The notes under the pieces are model-generated. The model had not been told where the DNA came from, made no database searches, and saw nothing but the letters and a program-made list of their open reading frames with translations. A DNA stretch of 64,000 nt from Actinoplanes ianthinogenes (GTDB lineage Bacteria > Actinomycetota > Actinomycetes > Mycobacteriales > Micromonosporaceae), in assembly GCF_018324205.1 (NCBI RefSeq), contig NZ_AP023356.1:5872001-5936000 (forward strand), written 5' to 3'. Within the stretch, counting starts at the first letter, position 1, and every line of letters begins with the position of its first letter. A program made the translations under genes and the position numbers. Below, piece after piece: positions 31,632-40,927 of the stretch.

Positions 31632-33592
31632 TCAGACCGGTCCTTCTTGTCGGCCTTGATCTGGTTCGCCACCGCCGCGGCCACGCTCAGGTTGGCGACG
31701 TCCGCGGTCGACACCGCGCCGGCCACCTTGCGCAGGTCCTCGGCCAGGTCGCCCTCGCCGTTGAGGTAGCGGGCGCCGACGGCCTGGGCCACCGTGCTGT
31801 GCTCGATGAACCCGTCGATGCTCTTGCCCAGCGAGATCGAGCCGACCAGCTTGTCGAAGAAGACCGAGTCGCCGCCGACGATGTCGATGTCCGCCTTCTC
31901 CAGGCCGGCCGCGACCACCATGGCCTGCGCCTCGGCGATCTCCTTGTGCACGGTGATGCCGGCCAGCCGGATCTCCTTCTCCATCTCCAGCCGCAGGCGG
32001 TACTCCTCGTGCGCGCGGGTGACGTCGTCGAGCGTGGCCATCGCGCCGGCCTTCTGCTCCAGACCCTCGGCCTCGCCCTTCAGCTTCTCCTTGATCGCCT
32101 CGGCGGCGACCAGCGCCTTCTGCCGCTCGACGGCGGCCTCGGCCAGGCCGGTCTTCTCGATCACCTCGGCCTCGGCGCGACCGGTCTTCTCGATCACCTC
32201 GGCGTTGCGCTCGCGGACCTGGACGTCGGCCAGGCCGGCCGCGGCGGTCTCGGCCTGGATGCCCTCGGCCAGGCGGATCTTGGCGCGGGCGTCCAGCTCG
32301 GCCGACTGCTGCCGGGCCTCGGCGAGCAGCAGCTGCTCGCGAGCCTTGAACTTGGCCGCGGCCTCCGCGGCCTCGGCCGCCTTGATGTCCTTGACCAGGG
32401 CCTCCTGCGCCTCGGCCTCGGCGTTGATGATGACCGCCTGGCGGGTCCGCTCGGCCTCCTCGACGGTACGCAGGCGCTTGATGTTCTCCTCCTGCTCGGC
32501 GACCGTCTTCTCCACCGCGATCCGCTCCCGGATCACCTCGGCCATCGACCGCTTCTCGGTCTCGACCTCCTTGTCCTTCGCGATGGTGGACAGCTCGGTC
32601 TCCCGCTGCCGGCCGATGACCTCGAGCATCCGGTCCTTCTCGATGCGCTCGGTCTCGATCGCGATGACCCGCTCGCGGTTCTTCTCGGCGACCGCGATCT
32701 CCCGGTTCTTGTTCTCCGCCTGCACCCCGAGCTGCTGCTCGGTCTTGATCCGGGCGGCTTCCGAGCGGAGCGTCTCCTCGGCCCGGGCCAGGGCGATCTC
32801 GGCCTCCTCGCGGGCCCGGATGGTCTCGATCTCCCGGCGCTGCTTGATCTCCGCGTCCGCCTTGCGGCGCTCCAGCTCGAGGATCGCCTCGCGGGCGTCC
32901 ACGTCCTGGCGGGTGATCTCCTTCTCCTCGTTGCGCCGGAAGTCGTTGGTGCGCACCGACTCGATCGCGGTCAGCTCGGTGATCTTCCGGATGCCCTGGG
33001 CGTCCAGGATGTTCTTCGGGTCCAGCGAGGCGAGCGGGGTCTGCTCCAGGAAGTCGATCGCCGCGTCCTCCAGGCTGTACCCGTTCAGGTCGGTGCCGAT
33101 CACCTCGATGATCTGGTCCCGGAAGTGGTTGCGCTTGGTGTACAGGTCGACGAAGTCGAGCTGCTTGCCGACCGTCTTGAGCGCCTCGGAGAACTTCGCG
33201 TTGAACAGCTCCTGGAGCGTCGTCTCGTTGCTGGCCCGGGCGGTGCCGATCGCCTGGGCCACCTTGATCACGTCTTCGGTGGTCTTGTTGACCCGGACGA
33301 AGAAGGTGATCCGGATGTCGGCGCGGATGTTGTCCCGGCAGATCAGGCCCTCACGGCCGGTGCGGGAGATCTCGATGGTCTTCACCGAGATGTCCATGAT
33401 CTCGGCCTTGTGCAGGACGGGGAGCACCACCGCGCCGGTGAAGGTCACGTCCACCCGGCGCACCTTGGAGACGATCAGAGCCTTGCCCTGCTCCACCTTC
33501 CGGAACATCCGGCTGAGGAAGAACAGCACGCCGAGCGCGATCAGTACGACGACGGCGACAAGCACACCGAAACCGGTGGAGACAACGTCCAT
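31628..33592 (-). CDS. Flotillin-like SPFH protein (YqiK type)
   Basis: 654 aa. One N-terminal membrane segment (GVLVAVVVLIALGVLFFLSRMF), an SPFH domain (about 30-200: VEQGKALIVSKVRRVDVTFTGAVVLPVLHKAEIMDISVKTIEISR), then a very long Glu/Ala-rich coiled coil (about 210-540), the classical flotillin tail, and a short C-terminal domain. Flotillins form ring-like membrane scaffolds. The ATG at 33592 shares one base with the TGA of the YqiJ-like gene, and its stop overlaps the ATPase start, so the three are strictly coupled. A TTG one codon upstream is a less likely start. Confidence 0.93.
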   Translation of the reverse strand: MDVVSTGFGVLVAVVVLIALGVLFFLSRMFRKVEQGKALIVSKVRRVDVTFTGAVVLPVLHKAEIMDISVKTIEISRTGREGLICRDNIRADIRITFFVRVNKTTEDVIKVAQAIGTARASNETTLQELFNAKFSEALKTVGKQLDFVDLYTKRNHFRDQIIEVIGTDLNGYSLEDAAIDFLEQTPLASLDPKNILDAQGIRKITELTAIESVRTNDFRRNEEKEITRQDVDAREAILELERRKADAEIKQRREIETIRAREEAEIALARAEETLRSEAARIKTEQQLGVQAENKNREIAVAEKNRERVIAIETERIEKDRMLEVIGRQRETELSTIAKDKEVETEKRSMAEVIRERIAVEKTVAEQEENIKRLRTVEEAERTRQAVIINAEAEAQEALVKDIKAAEAAEAAAKFKAREQLLLAEARQQSAELDARAKIRLAEGIQAETAAAGLADVQVRERNAEVIEKTGRAEAEVIEKTGLAEAAVERQKALVAAEAIKEKLKGEAEGLEQKAGAMATLDDVTRAHEEYRLRLEMEKEIRLAGITVHKEIAEAQAMVVAAGLEKADIDIVGGDSVFFDKLVGSISLGKSIDGFIEHSTVAQAVGARYLNGEGDLAEDLRKVAGAVSTADVANLSVAAAVANQIKADKKDRSE

Positions 33593-34155
33593 CAAAGGCC
33601 TTTCTTGGCGATATCAGCGGGGACGACCCAGAAGAACTCGCCTTCGGGGTCGACGTCGTAGATGAGGGCGACGGTGCCGGCGGGCAGCTCGTCCGCGCCG
33701 GTCTGGCGGACCTGGATGATCGCCGACGAGCCGTCGGGGGAGTGGACCTCGGCCTGGCCGAAGGTCCGGGTCACCCGCCCGGTGCGGATGACGCAGGTCA
33801 GGCCGACGAAGTCGGCGCGGGAGGCGGCCGGCCCGGTGGGCAGCAGCCGCCGCAGCGGGATGGCCACCAGCCGGGTGACGATCGCCGCGGCCACCAGGGC
33901 GGCGATCGGGATCAGCCAGAGCGGTGCCGGCCCGTGCCACTGCGCGCCCGCCAGCGTGCCGAACCAGGCGAGCGCCACCAGCAGCGAGACGAAGACCGGG
34001 ATCGGCACACCGAGCAGCGCCCCGTGCCCGTGCCCGTGCTCCGGGTCCGCGCCGCCGACGATCACCACGAGCCAGTAGCCGACCACCAGAATCAGCAACG
34101 GCGTCAGGAGAACGGTGGGGAAGCTCAGCGCGGCCTCGACGAATCCGTTCTCCAT
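33592..34155 (-). CDS. YqiJ/NfeD-like membrane protein with OB-fold domain
   Basis: 187 aa from the ATG at 34155, preceded by CAGGGAG. Three hydrophobic segments (VLLTPLLILVVGYWLVVIVGG; VPIPVFVSLLVALAWFGTLAG; PLWLIPIAALVAAAIVTRLVA) are followed by a C-terminal OB-fold (FVGLTCVIRTGRVTRTFGQAEV ... ELPAGTVALIYDVDPEGEFFWV). YqiJ- or NfeD-type proteins are the regular partners of flotillins. A GHGHGH run lies in the first periplasmic loop. First gene of the three-gene operon. Confidence 0.88.
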   Translation of the reverse strand: MENGFVEAALSFPTVLLTPLLILVVGYWLVVIVGGADPEHGHGHGALLGVPIPVFVSLLVALAWFGTLAGAQWHGPAPLWLIPIAALVAAAIVTRLVAIPLRRLLPTGPAASRADFVGLTCVIRTGRVTRTFGQAEVHSPDGSSAIIQVRQTGADELPAGTVALIYDVDPEGEFFWVVPADIAKKGL

Positions 34156-34349
34156 GGCTCCCTGTCCCCGTTTTCCGTAGCGGTCAACAGGGTGACAGCC
34201 GCGGTCAATGGCCGATCCGGCCGGTCCGCCGATGGCGTCGGGAAAGACCGTACCGGTATCCGTATTGAGATGCGCCAATCCGTGATAACCGGCGGTCTCG
34301 TTGCTCCGCCGACCGCCGCCGGCGGGCAGGAACGGACGCAACTGCGTGC

Positions 34350-34481
34350 TCACCGCGGCGTCCCACCCGTCCGGGGCGGGCTACCGATGGGCGCCGGTGG
34401 TCCCGCGGAACCGTTACGGTCGCATCCGGCGGCGAGCAGCACCAGCGCCGAAGCGGCCACCAGATGCCGCCGGTCAGCCAT
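34350..34481 (-). CDS. Possible tiny lipoprotein
   Basis: 43 aa: MADRRHLVAASALVLLAAGC gives a short lipoprotein signal with lipobox LAAGC (Cys20), followed by a Pro/Gly-rich tail of 23 residues. It may be a genuine small lipoprotein or the degraded 5' end of a longer gene. No convincing ribosome site. The rest of 34156-34628 holds no other gene that I can support. Confidence 0.3.
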   Translation of the reverse strand: MADRRHLVAASALVLLAAGCDRNGSAGPPAPIGSPPRTGGTPR

Positions 34482-34628
34482 TACCGCGCGGCGCGCGCAG
34501 GATGATCGACGTGGTCCGGCCACATTCCTCGCCGATCGTCCGGACCCGTTCGAGCACCAGCCAGGGACAGGTTGTCCGGGGATGAGCGTGGCCTTCATCC
34601 GGCGATCACCGGGGGAGAGACTTGGCGC

Positions 34629-35447
34629 ATGGATCGGGAACAGCTGGCCCACTTCCTCCGGACCCGGCGCGAGGCGCTGCAACCGGAGGATGTCGGGCTC
34701 CCGCGCGGGGCGCGACGGCGGACCGGCGGCCTGCGGCGTGAGGAGGTGGCGGCGCTGGCCGGCATGTCGGCCGACTACTACGGGCGGATCGAGCAGCAGC
34801 GCGGGCCGGCGCCGTCCGACCAGATGCTCGCCGCGCTGGCCCGTGCCATGCACCTGAGCCTGGCCGAGCGGGACCACCTGTTCCGGCTGGGCGGGCACCC
34901 GGTGCCGCGCCGGTCGCTGCGCGACGACCACATCAGCCCCGGCATGATGCGGATCGTCGACCGGCTGACGGACACCCCCGCCATGGTGCTGTCCCGGCTC
35001 GGCGAGACGCTGCGCCAGACGCCGATGGCGGTGGCCCTGTTCGGGGACGAGACCCGGTTCACCGGATTGGCCCGGGCGACCGTCTACCGCTGGTTCACCG
35101 ACCCGGTGAGCCGGAACGTCTACCCAGAGCGGGACCACCCGAAGCACGGGCGGTACTTCACCGCGAACCTGCGGCGGGCCTACGCGGCCGACCCGGACGG
35201 CCGGGCCGGTGAGCTGGTCGCGGCGCTGCTCGCGGTCAGTCCGGAGTTCGCCGCGATCTGGGACGAGCACCAGGTCGGCCTCGCCCACGTCGACCGCAAG
35301 ACACTGGTCCACCCGCAGCTCGGCGAGCTCGAGCTGTGGTGCCAGAACCTGTACGACCCGGAGCAGGAACAGGCCCTGCTGGTCTTCACCGCGGCGCCCG
35401 GGTCGCCCAGTTACGAGAAGCTCCAACTGCTCGCCGCGGTTTCGTAA
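34629..35447 (+). CDS. XRE-family regulator with MmyB-like ligand domain
   Basis: 272 aa from the ATG at 34629, with a GGGGGAGAG ribosome site. The N-terminal HTH reads RTGGLRREEVAALAGMSADYYGRIEQQRG. The C-terminal domain (about 100-272: VDRLTDTPAMVLSRLGETLRQTPMA) matches the MmyB-type PAS-like ligand-binding domain of actinobacterial regulators. These usually control an adjacent oxidoreductase; here an SDR starts 33 bp downstream on the same strand, so the two are probably co-transcribed or locally regulated. Confidence 0.92.
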   Translation: MDREQLAHFLRTRREALQPEDVGLPRGARRRTGGLRREEVAALAGMSADYYGRIEQQRGPAPSDQMLAALARAMHLSLAERDHLFRLGGHPVPRRSLRDDHISPGMMRIVDRLTDTPAMVLSRLGETLRQTPMAVALFGDETRFTGLARATVYRWFTDPVSRNVYPERDHPKHGRYFTANLRRAYAADPDGRAGELVAALLAVSPEFAAIWDEHQVGLAHVDRKTLVHPQLGELELWCQNLYDPEQEQALLVFTAAPGSPSYEKLQLLAAVS

Positions 35448-35479
35448 ACCCCCTGCAGACCACGTGGAAAGGGACCACC

Positions 35480-36202
35480 ATGCCCAAAATCGCCCTGATC
35501 ACCGGCGGCAATCGCGGACTCGGCCGGGCCACCGCCCTGGCCCTGATCGACGCCGGCGTCGAGGTCGTCTACACGCACCGCGGCGACCCGGGGGAGAAGA
35601 TCGACGCCGTCCCGCTGGAGCTGACCGTCGGCGCGCTCGAGACCTACGACGACTTCGCCGCCGAGCTGCGGCGGGTGCTGCGCGACCGGTTCGGCCGGGA
35701 GGACTTCGACTTCCTGGTCAACAACGCCGGGATCGGCGTGCACGCGTCGATCGCCGACACCACCGTCGAGGCCTTCGACGAGCTGCTGAACGTGCACTTC
35801 CGGGGCGTCTTCTTCCTGACGCAGAAGCTGCTCCCGCTGATCGCCGACGGCGGCCGGATCATCAACCTGTCGACCGGTCTGGCCCGGTTCACCGGGGACG
35901 GCTACGCGGCCTACGCCTCGATGAAGGGCGCCGTCGAGGTCTTCACCCGGTACCTGGCCAAGGAGGCCGCGGCGCGCGGCATCACCGCCAACACGGTCGC
36001 CCCCGGCCCGTCGGCGACCGAGTTCGCCGGCGGCATGCTGCGGGACGACGAGCAGGTCCGCGCCGGTCTGGCCAAGGTGATCGCGCTCGGCCGGGTCGGT
36101 GAGCCGGAGGAGATCGCCGGCGTCATCGCCGCGATGCTGAGCCACGACACCCGCTGGATCACCGGCCAGCGGATCGAGGCCTCCGGCGGCATGCACCTCT
36201 AG
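35480..36202 (+). CDS. Short-chain dehydrogenase/reductase (SDR)
   Basis: 240 aa, ATG at 35480 with AAAGGGA upstream. Classical SDR signatures: nucleotide loop TGGNRGLG (8-15), NNAG (81-84), catalytic Ser about 131 and Tyr145-x3-Lys149 (YASMK). TVAPGPSATEF follows the active site. It should oxidise or reduce a small alcohol or carbonyl compound with NAD(P). It is the probable target gene of the upstream XRE regulator. Its 3' end overlaps the convergent DUF305 gene by four bases. Confidence 0.93.
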   Translation: MPKIALITGGNRGLGRATALALIDAGVEVVYTHRGDPGEKIDAVPLELTVGALETYDDFAAELRRVLRDRFGREDFDFLVNNAGIGVHASIADTTVEAFDELLNVHFRGVFFLTQKLLPLIADGGRIINLSTGLARFTGDGYAAYASMKGAVEVFTRYLAKEAAARGITANTVAPGPSATEFAGGMLRDDEQVRAGLAKVIALGRVGEPEEIAGVIAAMLSHDTRWITGQRIEASGGMHL

Positions 36203-36840
36203 GCGACGTCCAGGTCGTTCAGGCGGTTGATCTCGCTGCCCTGCTCGACCGCCGTCTCATTGGCCATTTCGGACAGACGCTGATCCTCGCCGGCGCGCAG
36301 CAGATCTCCGGCCATCTGCTGCGCGCCGCGATGATGGGCGATCATCATGGTCACGAAGCGCCGGTCGAAGTCCGCGCCGCGCGCCGCGGCCAGTTCGCTC
36401 ATCGCGGTGGCGGACTGCATCCCGGGCATCCCGGCGTGATCGTGGCCGGGCTCGCTCTCCGGCTGTTCGCGGTCGCGTAACCAGGCGCGCAGCACGTCGA
36501 TCTCGGGCTTCTGGGCGGCGCTGATCCGGTCGGCGAGGGCGCGCACCCCGGCCCGCCCGGCCCGGTCGGCGGCCAGCCCGGCCATCGCGACGGCCTGCTC
36601 GTGGTGGGCGATCATCATCTGGGCGTACGCCACGTCGATGCCGTTGTAGGTCGACCCGTCCGGCGCTCGCACGTGATCCGAGTCGGTCACGGTGGCGGGC
36701 TCTCCGGGTCGCCCCGGCAGCACCACGCGGGCCGGGGGAGGCCCGGGGTCCGGTTCCTCCGGCGCCGGGCGCAGCCCGGCCAGCAGCGCCGTGCCGATCA
36801 ACGCCACGCCCGCGATTCCCATCCACGACAAGCGATTCAT
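36199..36840 (-). CDS. DUF305 protein with exported four-helix domains
   Basis: 213 aa. An uncleaved or signal-like N-terminus (WMGIAGVALIGTALLAGL) leads to the DUF305 region, which holds two MMIAHH motifs (AQMMIAHHEQAVAMA and VTMMIAHHRGAQQMA). These His/Met-rich repeats are the hallmark of the family, a ferritin-like fold linked to metal, often copper, handling outside the membrane. A further HDHAGMPGM stretch is Met/His-rich. It is convergent with the SDR gene. Confidence 0.88.
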   Translation of the reverse strand: MNRLSWMGIAGVALIGTALLAGLRPAPEEPDPGPPPARVVLPGRPGEPATVTDSDHVRAPDGSTYNGIDVAYAQMMIAHHEQAVAMAGLAADRAGRAGVRALADRISAAQKPEIDVLRAWLRDREQPESEPGHDHAGMPGMQSATAMSELAAARGADFDRRFVTMMIAHHRGAQQMAGDLLRAGEDQRLSEMANETAVEQGSEINRLNDLDVA

Positions 36841-36946
36841 GGATCACCCTCCGGCGGCTATCGTAACCACAGTCATCGATGTCGCTGGCGGTGCGTGCAC
36901 GCTCACATGTGGTGCCCGCCGGCGGCTCGCAGCCGGAAGGAGCTCC

Positions 36947-38362
36947 ATGAAGCACCTGGCCTCACGAGGGCTGGCCGCTGTCACGATCATGTGCAGCCTG
37001 GTGGCCGCCGCGCCGGCCCGGGCCGGCACGACCGCCGTGCCCGGGGTCGACGAGATCGTCAGCAGTCCGAACATCACCCAGGTCGGCCACCTGGACAACA
37101 AGACCGGTGGCCCGTTCGCGGCCGAGAACTCCTACAACACCGACTGGGCGTTCCGCGGGAACTACGCGTTCGGCGGCAACTACAACGGCTTCACCGTCTA
37201 CGACATCGGCGATCCGCGGAACCCGAAGATCGCCACCCAGGTGGTCTGCCCGGGCTCGCAGAACGACCTGTCGATCCACGGCGACCTGCTCTTCGTCGCC
37301 ACCGACTCGCAGCGCACCGACGACTCGTGCGCCAGCACCGCGGTGCCCGGCAGCGCGCCGGCCGAGACGCCGCGCTGGGAGGGGATCAAGGTCTTCGACG
37401 TCCACGACCCGCTGAACCCGCGCTACGTCGCCGCCGTCAAGACCGACTGCGGTTCGCACACCGAGACGCTGGTGCCGGGCAAGGGCCGCGACAAATCGGT
37501 TTATCTGTACGTGTCGTCGTACAACCTGTCGGGCGCGAGCGTGCCGAACTGCGCACTGCCGCACGACAAGATCTCGATCGTCAAGGTGCCGCTGAAGAAC
37601 CCGGCCGCGGCGGCGGTGGTCGCGACGCCGGTGCTGTTCCCGGACGGCGGGTTCGGCGGGGACGAGGACAGCTCGCCGACCACGGGCTGCCACGACATCA
37701 CCGCGTACCCGCAGCGCGACATCGCGGCCGGCGCCTGCATGGGCGACGGCGCGCTGTTCGACATCTCGAACCCGGTGGCGCCCACGGTGATCACCACGGT
37801 CCGGGACACGACGAACTTCGCGTTCTGGCACTCGGCGACGTTCAACAACGCCGGCACCAAGGTGGTCTTCACCGACGAGCTCGGCGGCGGTGGCGGCGCC
37901 ACCTGCAACCCGACTGTCGGCCCCGACCGTGGCGCCGACGCGATCTACGACATCGTCGGCAAGGGCAAGCGGCTCAAGCTGGAGTTTCGCAGCTACTTCA
38001 AGATCCCGCGGGAGAACGCCGCGACCGAGAACTGCGTGGCGCACAACGGCTCGCTGATCCCGGTGCCCGGGCGGGACGTCATGGTGCAGGCCTGGTACCA
38101 GGGCGGCATCTCGGTCTGGGACTTCACGAACTCCCGCAAGCCGGTGGAGATCGCGTACTGGGAGCGCGGGCCGCTCAGCACCGAGCGGATGATCCTCGGC
38201 GGCTCCTGGTCGGCGTACTGGTACAACGGCCACGTCTACTCCAGCGACATCCAGAAGGGCCTGGACGTGCTGAAGGTCGACGACAAGCGGCTGCGCGGGG
38301 CGGACCGGTTCCGGGCCCGGCAGTTCAACGCGCAGACCCAGCAGAACTTCTTCACCTGGTGA
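36947..38362 (+). CDS. Secreted LVIVD-repeat (beta-propeller-like) protein
   Basis: 471 aa from the ATG at 36947, with GGAAGGAG upstream. The signal peptide ends at about 26 (APARA). The mature part has repeated beta units of the form NYAFGGNYNGFTVYDIGDPRNPKIA and VWDFTNSRKPVEIAYW, the LVIVD/beta-propeller repeat seen in secreted actinobacterial proteins. Several cysteines (about five pairs) suggest disulphides. No catalytic residues are recognised; probably binds protein or carbohydrate outside the cell. Confidence 0.82.
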   Translation: MKHLASRGLAAVTIMCSLVAAAPARAGTTAVPGVDEIVSSPNITQVGHLDNKTGGPFAAENSYNTDWAFRGNYAFGGNYNGFTVYDIGDPRNPKIATQVVCPGSQNDLSIHGDLLFVATDSQRTDDSCASTAVPGSAPAETPRWEGIKVFDVHDPLNPRYVAAVKTDCGSHTETLVPGKGRDKSVYLYVSSYNLSGASVPNCALPHDKISIVKVPLKNPAAAAVVATPVLFPDGGFGGDEDSSPTTGCHDITAYPQRDIAAGACMGDGALFDISNPVAPTVITTVRDTTNFAFWHSATFNNAGTKVVFTDELGGGGGATCNPTVGPDRGADAIYDIVGKGKRLKLEFRSYFKIPRENAATENCVAHNGSLIPVPGRDVMVQAWYQGGISVWDFTNSRKPVEIAYWERGPLSTERMILGGSWSAYWYNGHVYSSDIQKGLDVLKVDDKRLRGADRFRARQFNAQTQQNFFTW

Positions 38363-38383
38363 CGGGGCGGCGCCCGGCCGGTG

Positions 38384-40216
38384 TCAGCGCACCGGCTGGG
38401 CGCCCGCCCTGCGGTCGTGCTTGCGCCGGTACATCGCCGCGTCCGCCTCGCGCAGCAGCCGGTCGCCCTCGCCGGGCAGCCCCGAGGCCACCCCGACGCT
38501 GGCGCCCACGCTCAGCCACCGCTCGCCGACCAGCATCGGCTCGGCGACCACCGCGGCGATCCGGTCGGCCAGCTTCGCCGCCTCGTCCGGCCCGGTCGCC
38601 GGCAACAGCACCGCGAACTCGTCGCCGCCCAGCCGGGCGGCCACCTCACCGGTGCCGAGCAGCCCGCTCAGCCGCGCGGCGACCTGCACCAGCACCTGGT
38701 CACCGGTGTGGTGCCCGTGCTGGTCGTTGATCGCCTTGAAGCCGTCCAGGTCGATCAGCAGCATGCTGATCGCGCCCGGCCCGGCGGCCCCGGCGGCCGC
38801 GTCGATCCGGCGTTGCAGCAGCACCCGGTTGGCCAGCCCGGTCAGCGCGTCGTGGCTGGCCTGCCGCTGCAACTCGTCGTGCAGCGCGCGGGTCTCGCTG
38901 GCGTCCCGGGCGTTGATCACCACGCCCCGGACGTTCGGGTTGTGGTACAGGTCGGTGCTGATCAGATCCAGCCATCGGTACGTCCCGTCGGCGTGCCGCC
39001 AGCGCACCTGCGCCGCCACGCTCTGCCCCGGGTCGGCGAACAGGAGCGCCACGTGCCGGTCCACCGCCGGCAGGTCGTCCGGGCAGGTGCGGTCGTACAT
39101 CGACGTGCCGACCAGCTCCGCCGGGTCCAGGCCGAGCACCCGCTCGGTGGCCGGGCTGGCGTACCGCACGACACCGTCCCGGGCCACCACGACGGTCAGG
39201 TCGGAGGTGTTCTGGACCAGCGCCCGGAACCACTCCCGCTGCTGGTCCAGCTCGGTGAGCAGGCGCTCGTTGTCGCGTACCGCGGAGAGCTGGCGGCACA
39301 GCACCAGCGTGGTGATGGCCACCGCGCCGAGCGCGACACCCCAGGTCCGCAGGCCCGGTTCGCCGTCCCGCAGCGAGCACACCAGCAGCACCTGGGTGGC
39401 GATCACCGCGAGGTACGGCAACCGGCTGGGCCGGTGCCCGGCCGCCCGGTCCCGGACCGGGCCGGCCGGCCCGGTCTGCCACAACTGGAGCCGCAGCGCG
39501 CCCACCATGATCATGCAGGGCACCAGCTGGATCAGGGACATCACGCCGGGCGGCAGGTCGTCGCCGAACAGCACGCCGGCCACCGACGCGCCCAGCGAGG
39601 TCCCGGCCAGTCCCAGGCAGGCCAGCATCCCGGCGGTCCGGGTGAACGGCGCGGTGCCACTGAAGATCAGTTTGAGCACGCCGAACGCGATCAGCAGCAT
39701 CACCGCCGTGGTGGCCGCGGCGGCCCACCGGCCGCCGACGTCGGGGCCGCCCAGTTCCTCGGCGAGCAGGAAATACCAGAGGAAGACCGCGACGCCGGTG
39801 AGTACGGTCGCGGCGTCCAGCCAGAGTCGCAACCGTTGCCGGCCCTCGCCGCCGAGCGGATGCCGCAACGTCGCACCGACCGCGATCGTCATGCCGGTCA
39901 CCACGAAGGCGGTCTGCACCACGCTGACCCGGGCGCTGCCCCCGCCGTACGCAAGGATGGTTTGAAAGCCGTCGCCGACGGCGCTCAGGCCGCAGGCGAT
40001 GACCACCGCGCGCCAGAATCGGCGGCCCGCCGCCGAGACGTCCGGGTGAGCGGCCAGTCGCGCGGCGACAACGACGTTCAGCAGGTCGAGCACGGTCTGC
40101 ACGGTCCACGACGTGCCGTTGCCGCCCAGCCCGGTCAGGAACAGCGGGAACAGCAGCAGCGTGGCCGCCACCAGGGCGAGCAGTACGGGGTCGCCGGCGA
40201 CGGCTGGTCTCCGCAT
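38384..40216 (-). CDS. Membrane PAS-GGDEF diguanylate cyclase
   Basis: 610 aa. The N-terminal half (about 1-300) has eight to ten membrane segments, an MHYT/7TM-like sensor region. A PAS domain follows (FRALVQNTSDLTVVVARDGVVRYASPATERVLG, with the PAC-type RWRHADGTYRWLD). The GGDEF domain carries LIDLDGFKAINDQHGHHTGD and the intact active-site motif ARLGGDEF. It should make cyclic di-GMP in response to a membrane or PAS-sensed signal. No EAL domain, so no sign of phosphodiesterase activity. Monocistronic. Confidence 0.93.
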   Translation of the reverse strand: MRRPAVAGDPVLLALVAATLLLFPLFLTGLGGNGTSWTVQTVLDLLNVVVAARLAAHPDVSAAGRRFWRAVVIACGLSAVGDGFQTILAYGGGSARVSVVQTAFVVTGMTIAVGATLRHPLGGEGRQRLRLWLDAATVLTGVAVFLWYFLLAEELGGPDVGGRWAAAATTAVMLLIAFGVLKLIFSGTAPFTRTAGMLACLGLAGTSLGASVAGVLFGDDLPPGVMSLIQLVPCMIMVGALRLQLWQTGPAGPVRDRAAGHRPSRLPYLAVIATQVLLVCSLRDGEPGLRTWGVALGAVAITTLVLCRQLSAVRDNERLLTELDQQREWFRALVQNTSDLTVVVARDGVVRYASPATERVLGLDPAELVGTSMYDRTCPDDLPAVDRHVALLFADPGQSVAAQVRWRHADGTYRWLDLISTDLYHNPNVRGVVINARDASETRALHDELQRQASHDALTGLANRVLLQRRIDAAAGAAGPGAISMLLIDLDGFKAINDQHGHHTGDQVLVQVAARLSGLLGTGEVAARLGGDEFAVLLPATGPDEAAKLADRIAAVVAEPMLVGERWLSVGASVGVASGLPGEGDRLLREADAAMYRRKHDRRAGAQPVR

Positions 40217-40511
40217 GATCGCTCCCGTCCTGTGCAGGTTCGTCCGGACGGTCTCATCGGCCCCGGCGGCCGGGACGTGAGCGAACCGGCGGCCACTTTA
40301 AATCCGAATTAATACGGATACCGATCCATCGGAAGTCGCCCATACTGGCTCGAACCGTGCCGCTGCCCGGCACCGACGGCCCAGGCCGGTCTCCCCGCGG
40401 GCGAGGAGGCCGGCCCGGGTCCCGCCCACCCGGCGCCACCTGCGGGTGAACGCGCCCGCGCGGCGCGCCGCATCCCCCGGCCGACCAGGGCGGACGGCTA
40501 CCTTGACAGCC

Positions 40512-40835
40512 ATGACGACGACCGCGCGCCGCACCTCGGTGCTCCGGTCGTTGCCCGCGTTCCTGGCCCTGCTGCTGGCCTTCCTCGCGGCTCCCGCGAG
40601 CCCGGCCACCATGGCGCCGGCCGTCCCGAACGCCTCCGTTTCCGCCGCGGCCACGGTCTCCAGCACCGCCGCGACCACCTCCGCCACGCCGGCTCCCGCC
40701 GCACCGGCCGAGGTTTCCGCTCCGCCCGCCGAGCCGGTCTCCGGCCACCCCGTCACCGATCGCACGCGCGTGGAACTCGCGCAGCGCTCGGCCGGGGCCG
40801 CGGGTTCGCGAGCGCCGCCCCGCACCGCCGCCTGA
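40512..40835 (+). CDS. Small secreted Ala/Ser/Pro-rich protein
   Basis: 107 aa from the ATG at 40512. A signal peptide (LRSLPAFLALLLAFLAAPASPA) is followed by low-complexity Ala/Val/Ser/Pro sequence with repeated VSA/VSS units and a basic tail. The ribosome site is weak. The composition is shared with the next gene, which has the same VS-rich runs written with GTTTCC codons. Function unknown; it could also be a non-coding stretch. Confidence 0.4.
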   Translation: MTTTARRTSVLRSLPAFLALLLAFLAAPASPATMAPAVPNASVSAAATVSSTAATTSATPAPAAPAEVSAPPAEPVSGHPVTDRTRVELAQRSAGAAGSRAPPRTAA

Positions 40836-40927
40836 ACCGGCGGGAACGGCCGCTCACCGGCCCTTCCGCCGGTCGCGTGCACGTGCCCGGCCAGCGGAAT
40901 CCTCAGACGAGCGGAAACGGAAAACTC

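Noticed and set aside
26193..31769. A 1858-codon plus-strand frame opposite the AAA ATPase
   Set aside because: Antisense to a gene with clear Walker motifs and coupled start; long open antisense frames are normal at this GC content. Arg/Pro/Gly-rich composition.
31794..33665. Two 620-residue plus-strand frames opposite the flotillin gene
   Set aside because: Both are Ser/Arg- or Leu/Asp/Gly-biased mirrors of the Glu/Ala coiled coil; no start signal or family.
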